NCBI GenBank assembly: GCA_958450365.1
Contig: CAUEEP010000327.1
Coordinates: forward strand, 106,308 to 170,307
Length of the DNA stretch: 64,000 nt
From: Mesorhabditis belari
Lineage: Eukaryota; Nematoda; Chromadorea; Rhabditida; Rhabditidae
Reading direction: 5' to 3'
Every line of letters begins with the position of its first letter. Positions within the stretch are counted from its first letter, which is position 1. The notes below the pieces were generated by a model. That model searched no databases. It saw nothing but the letters and a program-made list of their open reading frames with translations, and was not told the DNA's origin. Of this stretch, positions 22,001-33,800 are shown one piece after another. The position numbers were made by a program, and so were the translations under genes.

Positions 22001-23579
22001 CAAAAACATCAACGCTAAAGAAAGTTACAGTGGTTTGTAGCCTGAATCGATCCCTTTGACTACAAGTACGATTTGTCAGGCTACAACTTTCTTTAGCATT
22101 GATATTTTTAAGTATGCTTTAATCCATTCGAAAGTCCTTGAAATTCTCTATTTTTTGAGCTATAGCTTGTGTAAATCCAACAAATTTGAACCAAGTTAGA
22201 AGCGTTTGAAGTTTACGTTTGTAGTTTCTAGTTTCCATGTCTACAGCAAAGCTTTAAAAGTAGAGCTGTACCAACAGAGGTTTAGGTCCAAGCTAGGCCA
22301 GTCTTAGTCAAGATCTAGGTGCCAGACTATGGACTAGAATAGGTCAGGCTAGAATAGGCCACCTTGTCTGCCTTGACTTACGCATACAATAAGGTACTCA
22401 TCCCAGATCCGATCCCCTACTCACCCCCATATCGTTGACTCTCTTTCTCGACAATCTCAGCCATTCTCTCGACACTTTCATCATTTGTCACATCCAATGG
22501 AAGAGCCATTAATTTAGCGCCCGGGATTTGAGCGGCTTGCTGTTGAATTTGTCGCATTCCCTAGCAAAAATCGGATTATCTTTTCTCAAAAATGTCAACT
22601 TCTTGCGTGAGACAACCGGCGAAAACAGGCATTTGCAACTTAGCGATCTCGAGAGCTGCATCGTGACCAAAACCTAGAAAAAAGTACAATATACCTACCG
22701 TAAATACTGTAATAGTACCCCACCGCCCTCGTACAGTCGCGTAGTCGCAAAACTTTTTTAGTATTTCATTTTTTTCAAAGCGCCCGTACTTTCAAAAAAT
22801 GCGTCTTTGGTATCAAAAAATAGCCCTGAATCTCAGCTATTTTTTGAGACCTAAGCGAACATCGTAGCATAAGCCAGTGTCGAGAAAAGCGCGTTCAAAG
22901 CTAGACTATCGTATTGATCCTAATAAACGCCCCCCCCCCCTCGACCAACTTTAGATGCCTCGTTCTCAGCCAGATTTTATGATATTTTTATGTTTAATAT
23001 ACCAAATGATAGAAGACATTAAGGGCTATCTTTTGGTATATTAAACATAAAAATATCTCAAAATGGGACTGAGAACGAGGCGTCTAAAGTTGTTCGAGGG
23101 GAGTGGCGTTTATTAGAATAAATACGGTATGCAAGCGTTTTTCAAAGCGCTCGTATTTTCAAAAAAAGTGTCTTTGGTATCAAGAAATAGCCCTGAATCT
23201 CAGCTATTTTTTGATACCTAAACGAACATCGTAGCATAAACCAGTGTCGAGAAAAGCGCGTTCAAAGCTAGACTACGCAACACTCCGCATCGTCATTATA
23301 GCTGTGGGGGGCTATTACAGTATTTACGGTAACAAATCTTGAAACATTATTCAATTATTCAAATTTTTACACCGTTCACTCTAGCGCTGATCATCGCTGA
23401 TCATCGCTTTCCAACTAGATCAGAGCCAAATCTCTACCCGAATCACATCCCGTAATCAAAACTGGTCGATTGTGGAGATCGATGAATTTTTGACTCTCCC
23501 AATAGATTCTCGTCCACCAAAAGGCAATAGTGAAAAGCGGAAGAAAATAAAGGACCAGAAAACAGAAAAGATCATCCAT
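19041..23579 (-). CDS. Membrane-anchored short-chain dehydrogenase (retinol / 17-beta-hydroxysteroid dehydrogenase-like)
   Basis: NAD(P)-dependent oxidoreductase of the RDH/HSD17B6-like SDR branch, which in nematodes includes dhs genes acting on steroids or retinoids; the substrate here is unknown. Exons (minus): 23579-23438, 22673-22600, 22560-22425, 21265-21112, 21070-20963, 20142-20040, 19921-19861, 19778-19722, 19123-19041 (305 aa if the TGA at 19041 is used). An N-terminal hydrophobic segment (LFCFLVLYFLPLFTIAFWW) suggests an ER anchor. Then come the cofactor motif LITGCDSGFG, AGCLTQEGM, LWAVINSAG, the catalytic serine region NVTSISGR, and the active-site YTLTK (YxxxK). VYIIEPGFVRT closes the fold. 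The intron 22599-22561 is only 39 nt. Introns 1 and 3 hold fold-back elements. The C-terminus is uncertain: a strong donor overlaps the stop (GTGTGAGTTG), and downstream frames ending near 18880 or 18650 could be extra exons. Confidence 0.82.
19255..19712. repeat. AACCR pentamer-type array in an intron
   Basis: Long run of AACCA and AACCG pentamers with AATCA variants, in the last intron of the dehydrogenase gene and ending ten bases before a splice donor. The asparagine/proline and tryptophan/phenylalanine-rich open frames are translations of it. Confidence 0.93.
21384..22250. mobile_element. Palindromic repeat cluster in dehydrogenase intron 3
   Basis: Three related direct segments start near 21384, 21700 and 21885, sharing ATCTATAGCTCAAA and CTCAAGAGCTTTCGAATGG. 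An inverted copy lies at 22075-22245, ending in CATGTCTACAG. A shorter relative with the same TAGACATG end is at 32869-33277. Confidence 0.7.
22696..23331. mobile_element. Inverted-repeat element with TACCGTAAATACTGTAATAG ends, containing a nested palindrome
   Basis: The ends 22696-22715 and 23312-23331 are inverted copies. The interior carries a direct duplication (CGTAGCATAA.CCAGTGTCGAG at 22863 and 23230). In the middle, 22915-23130 is a separate palindrome with CTAATAAACGCC ends and CTTTAGATGCCTCGTTCTCAG mirrored. A truncated copy of the outer element is at 28014-28170. It occupies intron 1 of the dehydrogenase gene. Confidence 0.75.
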
Positions 23580-23639
23580 GATGTCGAGTTATTGACAAAA
23601 TTTAGATCGCGAAACTTGTCTGTTTCGACCTCTAGCAAA

Positions 23640-24117
23640 TTCGATCTTTAGCTTGAGTTTTTAGCTGTGTGCTGGTGATCTTTGTCTCTTTTCAAACTGC
23701 CATGCTAAGCGAGGCTAATTGGGAGCTCAAACGGGTTTAGCATGAAAAGTTTATTGGTGAGCCGATCGGGGTTAGTGTGTGGACTATTGTGGAGGACGGA
23801 AGTGAGCCCAGCTGATCTTTGAGGTCTAACGTGCAAACTCTTAAACACTGTTCTCTAAATTATAAGATAAGATTATAAGATTTAGTCGGATTAGTTTAAA
23901 GGCTACCGCAAAACTAAGAATGCCAGTTACTTGCCAGTTACTGCCAGCAATTTTTGAGGGTTCATAAGAAATAATCTATGAATGCTATGACCAAGAAATC
24001 TTGAGCATACACAGAAAACAATGTGAATTTTCATTTAATAAAAGAAATTAATCGTTTTCGTCTACAAATCGCAGAAATATGAGAGTAGAACGGATTCTTA
24101 GGACCATTTCTGTAATA
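23640..24117. other. Likely promoter side of the dehydrogenase gene
   Basis: AT-rich spacer between the dehydrogenase start and the deleted mariner. No repeat or core promoter motif is evident. Confidence 0.4.
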
Positions 24118-24678
24118 TTAGGTTGTTCGGATATAAACAAGCGTTGCTAAACTTATTGTTGTGAGAGAAACTTTTAAAAAATGTATTTCTATATTTAAAA
24201 GTACGTTATCTTGTGTATTTTTGGAATCTTTTTAAACGGATAATTTCTTATTTTTAAGATCTTTTTTCTTGCTTTAAATGACCGACTTCAAATATCAAGT
24301 TCTGCCTACTTTACGACTTTAAACAGGGCAAAACATCCCATCGTGATTTGGTCAAAGCATTTGGGAATGATGTATTGTTCGAAAGCCGATACCGAGCCTG
24401 GTTCCAACGCTTTCGGAACGGTGATGAAAGTCTCGAGGATGGTGAACACTCTCGTCAAGAATATCGTTGTCTACCTCAAGCGCTAGACAACGATATTTTG
24501 AGGGCTGCAATCGAATCGGATCCATGTCAAACGACGCGTGAACTTGCTCAACAGTTTCTATGTTCAAGTTCTACTATTGATGAGCATCTCCACGCAATTG
24601 GAAAGGCGATCAAATGCGGGAAATGGCTTCCTCACGAGTTAAGCAGTGCAAACGCTCGTTTATATCCGAACAACCTAA
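24118..24678 (+). mobile_element. Internally deleted mariner, TA-flanked
   Basis: Inverted ends of 26 bp at 24118-24143 (TTAGGTTGTTCGGATATAAA...) and 24653-24678 differ at one base and are bounded by TA (24116-24117, 24679-24680). Between them is only the N-terminal helix-turn-helix part of a mariner transposase: WFQRFRNGDESLEDGEHSR, ALDNDILRAAIESDPCQTTR, HLHAIGKAIKCGKWLPHEL. The open frame begins inside the HTH region near 24327; upstream it is out of frame. The whole catalytic domain is deleted, with the right end following PHELSSANA directly. Confidence 0.92.
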
Positions 24679-24679
24679 T

Positions 24680-26025
24680 AGATCGAATCGCTGATCATTA
24701 CTGATTTGTGCACACACTAGCCAAGAAGATCAACAGCAGAGCCAGAATTTTCAGGATTGTAAGCACTACAAAGGCCTAGGAACTTTTTTCCGAACTCCTC
24801 CTACCGTAACCCCGTCTACAGAGTGGCGCAAAAGTTCTTTTCTTCAAAAGCTCTGTTAATTGACCATCCAAAAGTTTTTGAGTGGTCAATTAACATTTAA
24901 CAGTTAACAGTTAACATTTAACATTTAACAGTTAACATTTAACAGTTAACATTTAACATTTAACAGCTAACAGCTAACATTTAACAGTTAACATTTAACA
25001 GTTAACAGTCAATCAACAGAATCCAATTCAAATTTAGAAGTGATCCAATCAACATTTTTCAAAAGTAACATTGCAAATTGAGGTATTTTTCCTCTATAAA
25101 AGTTATTTACACAATAAAAGCTGAACGCTAAATACAATAGCGCTCAAAATGATTTAGACGATCGTATTTTTTTTCCTTTCTCTTTGTGTGATAAACTTAA
25201 ACTAACTAACTTAAACTCAAAAACAAAGTTCTACCTTTCTCTTTGTGAGAAATCCGGCCTCGAAGTTGACCACTCGAGGAAATCACAGTGATGCAATGGG
25301 TACCATTCGAATCTCCATCTAATTCTGACTTGTTAATGTGCAATTTAGATGGGGTGCTAGCTATCAAGAACATCGAGAAATCCGGCCTCGAAGTTGACCA
25401 CTCAGGGAAATCACACTGATGCGCTCAAAATGATTTAGACGATGGTATTTTTTTTCTTTCTCTTTGTGAGAGATCGTCTTACACTCATAAACAAAGTTCT
25501 ACCTCGACCAGTTTCGAATCTTATGACCCCAAAAGCTCTTATCTAGTTCGAGTTTTTACCATAAAATTTTTGATTCTCCTGAGCTCGGTGCAAGCTCAAA
25601 TTTTTCAACTTTTTAACTACAGGCTGTAGACAGCTTTACTTTACAGCTTTACAGCTACAGGCTGTAGGCATTTTTGAGCAAATCTCAAATTTGGATTCTC
25701 CATGTATTATTTAGCCTAAAAGAGTGTTTTTCGAGAAGATTTTGGTTCAGCGCGCGCACACAGCTCTTCAAAAAAGTTTAAAAAAAGATCAAAAGTAGCC
25801 AAAAATCGCCTTTTTTGAACTTTTTTTGAGGAACTGTATGCGCGCCCTTCTCCTAGAGGTAGTTGCGACCAAAAGACATCCCTAAAAGACCAGTATTATG
25901 CAGATTGAGAATCTTTGAGACAGACAGACAGACAGACAGATGGACACACGGACAGACAGACAGACAGACAGGCAGACAGATGGACAGACGGACAGACAGG
26001 CAGACAGACAGACAGACAGACAGCC

Positions 26026-26094
<69 letters not shown>

Positions 26095-26097
26095 GCC

Positions 26098-26146
<49 letters not shown>

Positions 26147-26149
26147 GCC

Positions 26150-26190
<41 letters not shown>

Positions 26191-26810
26191 CTCTCTCGCT
26201 TGTAATAAGTAGGATAGGATTAAACTGGTTTAGTGTTTTTAGCACTTTAGTTAAGATTTAGCAAGATATCCTTTTGAATTCATCTTCAATTTTAGCATCA
26301 AGCCTTAAAGCGCAAAGAGCAAAAGTAATTCAAAAGCAAAAGCAAGAGTAATTCATTAAAGAGCAAAGGTAAAGAATTCATTTGGGATTTTGAAGCTTTT
26401 CAATTTCCTCGAGTCATCGTTATAGAAATAGAAATAGGCAAAATTGCTAAAGCGTGAACAATTTTCTTTCTTCGACTCTTTCAAATGTTTGATGATCACC
26501 TCAAAATGTTCTCCTCGGCAATCACTCAAGAAAGAAACCGTTTCGAGTAGAATTGGTGCGCTCGTAGAGTTCATCGACTCATCAAAATCAGCTATAAATT
26601 TTCAAATTCCCATTTTCTATCTAAATTTCTATCTAAATTTTTCATTCTCTTTTCTATTTATTCTCAATTACTATTTATTGCAATAGTTAATCTGAAAATG
26701 TTTTCCACGTGTACAGTTTTTTTTTCTCTTGCTTGAATTCACCCGCTTTTCGCACCGCAACCCCCCGGAAAAAATGGGGATTTTAGGCTTAAATTCGAGC
26801 AATTTGTCTA
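24680..26810. repeat. Gene-free region with several tandem repeats
   Basis: TTAACA-type array (24890-25010, unit TAACATTTAACAG), a tandem duplication of a 100-230 bp block (25145-25300 versus 25375-25505, shared ATGATTTAGACGAT and AAATCCGGCCTCGAAGTTGA), and the CAGA microsatellite. The remainder is AT-rich. I see no reliable exon; a 72-codon frame at 26574-26356 is unsupported. Confidence 0.6.
25918..26190. repeat. (CAGA)n microsatellite, about 270 bp
   Basis: Nearly pure CAGA with TGGA, GGCA and CAGC interruptions. All three frames are open on both strands because the unit has no stop. Confidence 0.97.
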
Positions 26811-26812
26811 TA

Positions 26813-27382
26813 CAGGGTGCGGCAAAAATTCTGACACTTTTTGTAAACGGACAGTTTGACTTGGAAAAAACGCGATTTTTGAAAAACTAACACCGGATTA
26901 TAAAAATTCAGATATTTTTACCCCCTAATATACTTTTTTACACAAAAATTGCCATCTAAACAACCTTTTGATGAGGATGTTTAAAGGTCGTTACAGCAGT
27001 TTTTTTTTTGCTGTTGAGATTTGGGTGCCCTTCGTAGAATCGCTTGAAAATCTTTCGTTTTTGAGATATAAAGTTTTTTGTGGCTTGTTTTCAAGAAAAA
27101 AAAACTCAGTTCTATCAAATGGTAACAGCAGTTTTTGGAAAAAAATTCATTCTGCAAAGTTTAAGTCAACTTTCGCAAAAATCTTCAGCGACCAGACCGG
27201 GATATAAAAAATTCTCGTCAAAAAGTTATTGAGAGTTGAAATCTTTTTATGAAAATGGCTATATTGGGGTGAAACTACTTAAATTTTTAGAATCCGGCGT
27301 TAGTTTTTTGAAATTCACGGGTTTTTGAAGCCAAAAAAATAACTGCTTACAGAAAAAGTGTCAGAACTTTTGCCGCACCCTG
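26813..27382. mobile_element. CAGGGTG-end Tc1/mariner-like MITE, 570 bp
   Basis: The ends are CAGGGTGCGGCAAAAATTCT and its complement, bounded by TA at 26811-26812 and 27383-27384. The arms are imperfectly palindromic deep into the element (CTAACACCGGATT mirrored by AATCCGGCGTTAG). No transposase frame. A diverged relative with no clear right end lies at 29656-30250. Confidence 0.9.
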
Positions 27383-29060
27383 TACAGTGATCATGTTTTC
27401 AATGCTAATTCAATTTCGATCAATTCTAGAAGCGTTTTTGCCTTATCAATTCCCGAATTGGTGGTTGTAAAATGTGGCAATTTTTCTCCAAAGACAAATT
27501 CGATTCATTCGATTCATTTTTAGGGTTTTTAGGGGGGATAACTCATTCCATTCCCCCGATATCTTCCCACTAAATCTCTCCTCAATCTATCCACGGCTTT
27601 TCCGACAGATTTGCTTTTGTTCTTGAACTTTAAACCCATTGAATCTATTGATTAAACAAGTTTTGCTCTGTTGTAAAATGTGGTCTGTCTATTTCTGTTT
27701 CTCCAAAGACAAATTCGATTCATTTTTAGGGTTTTTATTTTTGTTTTTTCTTTTATAGAGGGTTTTTGCATAAATTGAATGACTAGAGAAAAGAATGGAT
27801 GAAAAAAACAAAAACTTTTCCATTAAACTTCATCAAAACTTTCTTCTTTCAAAGTTTTTCAGTGTTTTCAAGGTTTCTGTTATCATTTTCTGTTAAATCT
27901 CACTCTTTTTCAGAAAGCATCTTTATTATTTATGATTTTTAGTATTTGAGGCAAGACTTTGCAACTATACTACCAGAAATGTTTTAACGAAAGATCTGTA
28001 GCCACCGTAAATACTGTAATAGTCCCCACAGCCATACGGACGGTGCGGAGTGTTGCGTAGTCTTGCTTTGAACGCGTTTTTCTCGACACTGGTTTATGCT
28101 ACAATGCGCATATCGGTATCAAAAAATAGCTGAAATTCTGCTCTATTTTTTGATACCAAAGACGCACAGATTCTGTTAAAAGTTAAAGTTAAAACACGCA
28201 AAAAATAAAAGAACAACAATTATTCAACATCTTTTAACAAAAGCGAAGAAGCTGGAGCAATGGAGGACCGAACCTCGCATGAGAATTCATGAACCTAGCG
28301 TACTATCCACTAAGCCAGGAGCTCAGCCATTAAGTTCCTTGTGAAGTCCATATCACGCTGCGTCTATATGACGTCCATATGGTGTCCATATGACCTCCAT
28401 ATGACGCTCGAAATTCGCATGGTTGAGATTTTAGGGTAAACTTTGAAGCAAAATATCTCGAAACTTTAGGACCGTGATCCCCAAACGACCATCCGATCGG
28501 ATTCATCGCAAAAAAATGCACAAAATGTGTTAGGGTAAGGGCCAAAAGCTGGCAAAAGCTCAAAACTGTAAGTTTGACTGTAAGTTCAAAAGCATCTCCC
28601 TCCAGTTAGGTAATATTTACGAAATATTCAGAACAACATTAAACCTGATGAACTCTCCTTTTTCTTGTTGAACTCTCCTTTCTGTTATTCTGGTTTGTTG
28701 TTCTTTGTGGGAAAGGGAAAAGGTTTGTTGTTGTGAAAGGGCATCACTTCTCCCCTTTCCTTTTTCCCTTTTCTATTCCCTTTTCTCTGAATCCCTCATT
28801 TGGTGGTTTTGATGTAAACACGACAATCAGACTTCTGAAATGAAAATTTTGCAATTTTATACTTAAACAGCAATTTTTATCTCTCTTTTCGAGCTGATTC
28901 TTTTTCTACAGAAAAACAAGAAACCTTTCCCTCTCCCACAAAGAACAACAAACCAGAATAATATCCCTGTATAAAAAGCAACTCAAAAGGTCAAAGATTT
29001 TTCTTAAAAATAACTTTTATCGTCTCATAACATTTCATAGAAACTATTCGCTTTCAAAGA
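27383..29060. other. Gene-free stretch with minor repeats
   Basis: It contains duplicated AAGACAAATTCGATTCAT motifs (27492, 27705), a truncated copy of the 22696-23331 element (28014-28170), a CCATATGAC array (28345-28405) and an inverted pair around CACAAAGAACAACAAACCAG (28685-28720 with 28938-28962). No exon seen. Confidence 0.5.
28251..28328 (-). other. tRNA-like A/B-box module
   Basis: On the minus strand CCTGGCTTAGTGGATAGTA is an A-box-like D arm and GCGAGGTTCGGTCCTCC a B-box-like T arm, about 35 nt apart. Acceptor-stem pairing is absent. Similar TGGCTNAGTGG modules occur at 50800 and 60282. Confidence 0.5.
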
Positions 29061-29074
29061 GATCTCCAATAGCT

Positions 29075-29665
29075 TTTACACAGGCGTCCAAACGTCGTAG
29101 AAAAGGGTCGATCGTGACGAGAAGGTATAGGAGATCCAGCTCCCAAGCCCAGCTCTCAAGCCTTTTCGAGCGCTTTTTTCAAATTATCAACAGTTTTGTG
29201 TGGTTGATAGCGTCAACTGATAGCATTTGTGATTTATTTTTCTTGTAGGCCTTTAACTTGAGCTTGTTTTTGATGATTCTTCTAAGGGATGTTCGCTTAA
29301 TCCCCGTTTTTTTGTGACATTTTCCGCACCGATTAGTTTGGCGTTTTCAACAGGCGATTCCTCACTTTTCTTTTGACATTTGCTGAAGTTGTTACCGTTC
29401 GCTTTCTTCCATTTCGCTTTCTTCCATTCCGCTTTCTTCCATTTCTCTTTCTTCCATTCCGCTTTCTTCTATTTCTCTTTCTTCCATTCCGCTTTCTTCC
29501 ATTCCGCTTTCTTCCATTTCTCTTTCTTCCATTCCGCTTTCTTCTATTTCTCTTTCTTCCATTTCGCTTTCTTCCATTTCGCTTTCTTCCATTCCGCTTT
29601 CTTCCATTCCGCTTTCGCATTTGCGCGTGAGTGAGCATTGTAACGGTAATTTTGGCCCACCCTGT
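29075..29665 (-). pseudogene. Decayed mariner-family transposase with internal 15-bp expansion
   Basis: Reading on the minus strand from a CAGGGTGGGCCAAAATTACC terminal end (29662-29643), the frame opens MLTHAQMRKR, then runs through a 15-bp array (unit encoding GRKRN), then SANVKRKVRNRLLKTPN, a stop, SVRKMSQKNGD, and after a frameshift TSLRRIIKNKLKLKAYK. The VRKM...SLRRIIK...LK.YK pattern is the second helix-turn-helix of mariner-like transposases. The catalytic part (from about 29070 down) is not recognisable. Stops and frameshifts show it is dead. Confidence 0.65.
29395..29622. repeat. 15-bp tandem repeat inside transposase remnant
   Basis: About fifteen copies of GCTTTCTTCCATTCC with TTTC and CTAT variants. 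It keeps the frame of the transposase remnant on the minus strand, since the unit is a multiple of three. Confidence 0.95.
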
Positions 29666-30250
29666 ACTACTTAATAGAGCTGAAATAAAGGTTTTCCCAA
29701 AAATTTCATACTTTTTCTGTAAAATTGTTGTTTTTGTTTCAATTGTTTTAACTTGAAAGACATGAATTTCGAAAAACTAACACCAGATTCGAAAAATTCA
29801 GCTATTTTTACCCAAATATGCCGATTTTCATAAAAAAAAAACTTCGCTTTCAACAACTTTTTGACTAAGATTTTGTACATCCCGATCTGGCCGCTGAAGA
29901 TTTTTCCAAAAGTTAACTTAAACTTTGCAGATTTTTCTTGCAGATGGGTTTTTCTAAAAACTTTTGTTACTATTTGATAGAGCTAAGTTTTTTCTTGAAA
30001 ACAAGCCCAAAAACGAACATTATATCTGAAAAACGAAAGATTTTCAAGCAATTCTACGAAGAGCACTCAAATCTCAAAAGAAAAAAAAGTCACCTTTAAA
30101 CATTCTCATCAAAAATTTGTTTAGAGTTGGAACTTTTATTCAAAAAAACTAGATTATAGGTTAAAATATCTGAATTTTCATAATCCGATGTTAGTTTTTC
30201 AAAAATAGTTTGTTTTTCGAGTCAAACTATTCGTTTACAAAAAGTATAAG
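29656..30250. mobile_element. Diverged relative of the 26813-27382 element
   Basis: It shares the motifs GAAAAACTAACACC and TTTTTGACTAAGATTTT/AAAATCTT... with the element at 26813, and ends near ACAAAAAGTATAAGAG where a terminal repeat would be expected. Followed at 30250-30350 by a TATAAGAGCTTAAGAGCACT array. Confidence 0.55.
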
Positions 30251-30879
30251 AGCTTAAGAGCACTAGCTAAGAGCATAAGAGCACTATATAAGAGATTAAG
30301 AGCACTATATAAGAGCTTAAGAGCAATATATAAGAGCTTAAGAGCACTCTCTTAAGCACTCTTACGTATTCAGGTGAACCGGATATGATGGATGACTTCG
30401 ATTCGGTAAAGAATTGTGTTACAATGGAAACCTGGAAATGGGAAATCAGCTGCTTGCTCGATGTTGTTGCCATATTTTTGCTCACTTGAACGTAGCCTTT
30501 ACTTGTTTTTTTTTTGCTTATAGCTATACAGATATCGTAAATTTAATTCGAAAACCGTAGCATAGCTTACTCTTGCTTTTCTTGAGATGTAAGTTGACAC
30601 TTTGAACAGTCGAATGGCTGTTCAAAGTTTAATGTTTAATGGCTGATATCTTTTTCTTGTTTTGTTGTTCTTTTTCTGATTTTTCTTTCTGATTGTTTTG
30701 ATTCTTGTTTTCAAAGAAATCTTTTAGTTTATTTTTATAATCTACAGCACTCTCTTAAGCTCTTATCTTAAGTACACTTAAATTTCTGTTCAAAATTGAG
30801 TTGTTAACGATTGAGTGCTTTAGAAAGAGTGTGTTTGCATTTCATTATCAATTCTTTCAAATATCAATTCTTTTTCAGA
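30251..30879. promoter_or_regulatory. Upstream region of the GST gene
   Basis: It starts with a short AAGAGCACTATAT array (30250-30355). A partial inverted repeat around GAGCACTCTCTTAAG links it to 30745-30775. The last bases before the start codon are TTTTTCAGA, a splice-acceptor-type sequence one base from the ATG, which in nematodes usually marks a trans-splice site for a spliced leader. Confidence 0.45.
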
Positions 30880-33800
30880 ATGCACACTTACAAGCTGTAC
30901 TATTTTGTGAATCGCGGACGCGCCGAGGCAATTCGACAGGTTTTCCATTTGAGTGGCACTCCGTTCACCAACGAGATTCTAACAGCCGAAACTTGGCCAC
31001 CATTGAAAGATGGTTTGTGAAAAGTTTATAGAATTTTCAAAAACTATAACTACTGGCTAGAGTAGACAGACTTCGAATCAAATCAAAACCGTCAGTATTC
31101 GTAAGAATCAAAGTGTTTGTTTGATTTGTTTCGGTTCAAAATCGAAATCTCTTTTCAATCTGATTCAAAACCAGTGTCAAATCTCTTATCCAGTTATAAT
31201 ATTTATATTCATAGTCAAATATCATTCATTATTCTTTTAGAAATGCCCCTCTATCAAGTACCAGTTCTGGAAGTGGATGGACACCATAAAATCGGGCAAT
31301 CTGTCGCCATTTTGCGCTACCTTGGGAATGAGCTTGGTGAGAAAATAGGAATTTTGACGTATTTTGGGCTTTAATTATAAACTAACTCTTTCTGGCGCTA
31401 AACTTATAAAATAACTTTCGAACTTTCCATGAAACACCTCTGACGCTCTGAATGAGCTCTGAGTGAGCTCTGAATGAGCTCTGAGTGAGCTCTGAGTGAG
31501 CGCTCTGACTATAAGTGTGCCAGAGAGTGTGTGTTTCCACAAAGTACACAAGCGACCTGTGCAATGCAGCTGCTCAAAACCGTGGTTCCAGGGTTGAACG
31601 GAAAGAATCACCTTGAGAACGGGAGACTTGACATGATCGCCGAAGTGATTCAAGAGTTCAACAACGATCCAGGAGTTGGGCATTGGGCCTATGTGTTGAT
31701 GGGAGTTGATCATCAGGATAAGGTACAATCTACACAAATCTCTTCATTTGATATTGAAACAATTGCTTGTACTTCTACAAGCTTATTCTACAGAATTCTC
31801 GCAGTAATACTGTTTTGTATTCGGGTTTTCCCCAAGTTCTTGCGGTACTTAAATTTGTGATTTCTTAAAAACTAAAAGACCGATCGATTTTTGACTACAA
31901 AAAGTGAGCATTTTCTGATTCTGATTCTGATCTGATCCCTTTTAAATGATCAAAGTCGGTCATTTCTTTTTGTTTTCATTGAATCACACAAAATTGAATC
32001 GAATCGATCAAGTGAATCGAATCGATTTCCCAGCAAGGCCAGCAAGGCTAGCAACTCACCTATCCTCCAAGGACAAAAGTTCAAGGATCTCCTTTTCATT
32101 TTGCTCTTTTATCTGAAATTTCTGAATTCATAAGTATAAGTTAACTAGTAGACAAAATTAGACGATCATTGCTTGGTTCAATGGAGAGAATAAGCCTCAA
32201 ACGTTGATGTGTGTGTCGTCAGAATCAGAATCTGTCGTCAGGATCCGATCCCGACAACAAAATCCGATCACATTCAAGAGAAATTCATTCATTCGACTGA
32301 ATTTTGATGTTTTTATAAAATAATAGTTATTCAATAGACAAATTAAAGATCTGTTGGGTGATTTTTGAGTGCTTAGTCTTCTCTTTTTGATTAAAATAGC
32401 ACTAATTACTGCTTTTTTGATGCATTTTACCTTGAACATGCTTTTTTCATATTCCAAATAGAAAGTAAACAATATTTAGTAATAAGAAATAATAATAATA
32501 ATAGTAATAGTAATAAGTAAATAGTAAATAGTAAATAGTAAATATAGTAAAGTAAAGTAAAGTAAAGGAAAGTAAAGTAAATAGTAACCAGAAAGCAGAT
32601 TTGACACAAAATTCTTTGTTTTTCAGCTTTGTTTTGCAATTGTACATTTCCTTTTTTAATTTGCAACTTAAAGTAAAAACTAAAATTTACTTAATTAGCA
32701 TTTAACTTGGCTAAGATCTAGCTAATTAGTATTTATCATGAATGCGATCGAATTCTGTCATCAGAATTCGATCACAAGACAATTTGTGATCGGATTCTGA
32801 CGGCAAAATCCGATTCTGTCGTGTGGTCGAATTCTGCCGTAACATATATAATGTGTGTAGCTAGGATTCAGTCCACAGTAGACATGAGCACTACAAACTA
32901 CAAGATCAGACTACAAACACTTGTAGAAACGCGTAGAATGGCTATTTTTAAAAACTGTTTTCACCAAAAAATCAAAAGTCAACTTTGGGCTTTCGACTGG
33001 CATCAAGATCAGACCAATTCGCCATCACTGCGCTGAAAAATAACGTTTTCTTTTCGTTTTTTCCTATCCAATGGACGACAAACTGCTATAAATAGCACGT
33101 TCTCGAAGATCGTGAATCGTGAATTGGATGGTGAATTGGTCTGATCTTGGTGTCATTCAAAAGCCCAAAGTTGGCTCAATTTGGTAGAAACAGTTTGTAA
33201 AAATAGCTATTCTACTCGTTTCTACAAGCGTTTATAGTTCGGTCTTGTAGTTTCTAGCGCCCATGTCTAATCCACAGTCCTGTGCCCCTTCAGGGGAGAG
33301 ACGCTCTTCCTCAAATCACAAGATCAACACTCAAGCTCATTTCAGGAGGACTATTTCCGTCTAAAAGTGCGTCCAGGAATCGGAAAGTACGCGCCATTGA
33401 TCGAGAAAATGTTGATGGAGAATGGGAACAATGGACTATTTTTAGGGGATAAGGTTGGATATTGATAATTACGTGAACTTTGTGCTCTGAATTGTAAATG
33501 TAAATGTAATCCACCCTTTCTGACGTACTCGATTCATCGCAGCAAGTGGGAGTGGTGAGGAAAGTGACGCGTCGGGTGCGCCAGAAGGGATGTGTCTGGC
33601 TTTTTGGATAGCTCAAAGTACACTCTATAGGATATTATAGTTAACGAAAAGTTAGATGAAAAGATAAGGATAAGAAATTTTTCAAAAATACGGTACTTTC
33701 ACTTTTCAGGAAACCTGGGTCGATGTGTTCGCCGCCGAATCTTTCGGTCGTCTTCTCGATTACGGAGAGGAAAGCTCGCTGGACGCTTATCCACACATTA

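Noticed and set aside
25853..26261. Long QTDR and cysteine-rich frames; also considered as a CRISPR-like array
   Set aside because: Simple CAGA microsatellite, no spacers.
26356..26574. 72-codon minus-strand frame (FEVIIKHLKESKKEN), possibly an F-box-associated type exon
   Set aside because: Too short, no flanking exons or clear splice sites, similarity only a vague impression.
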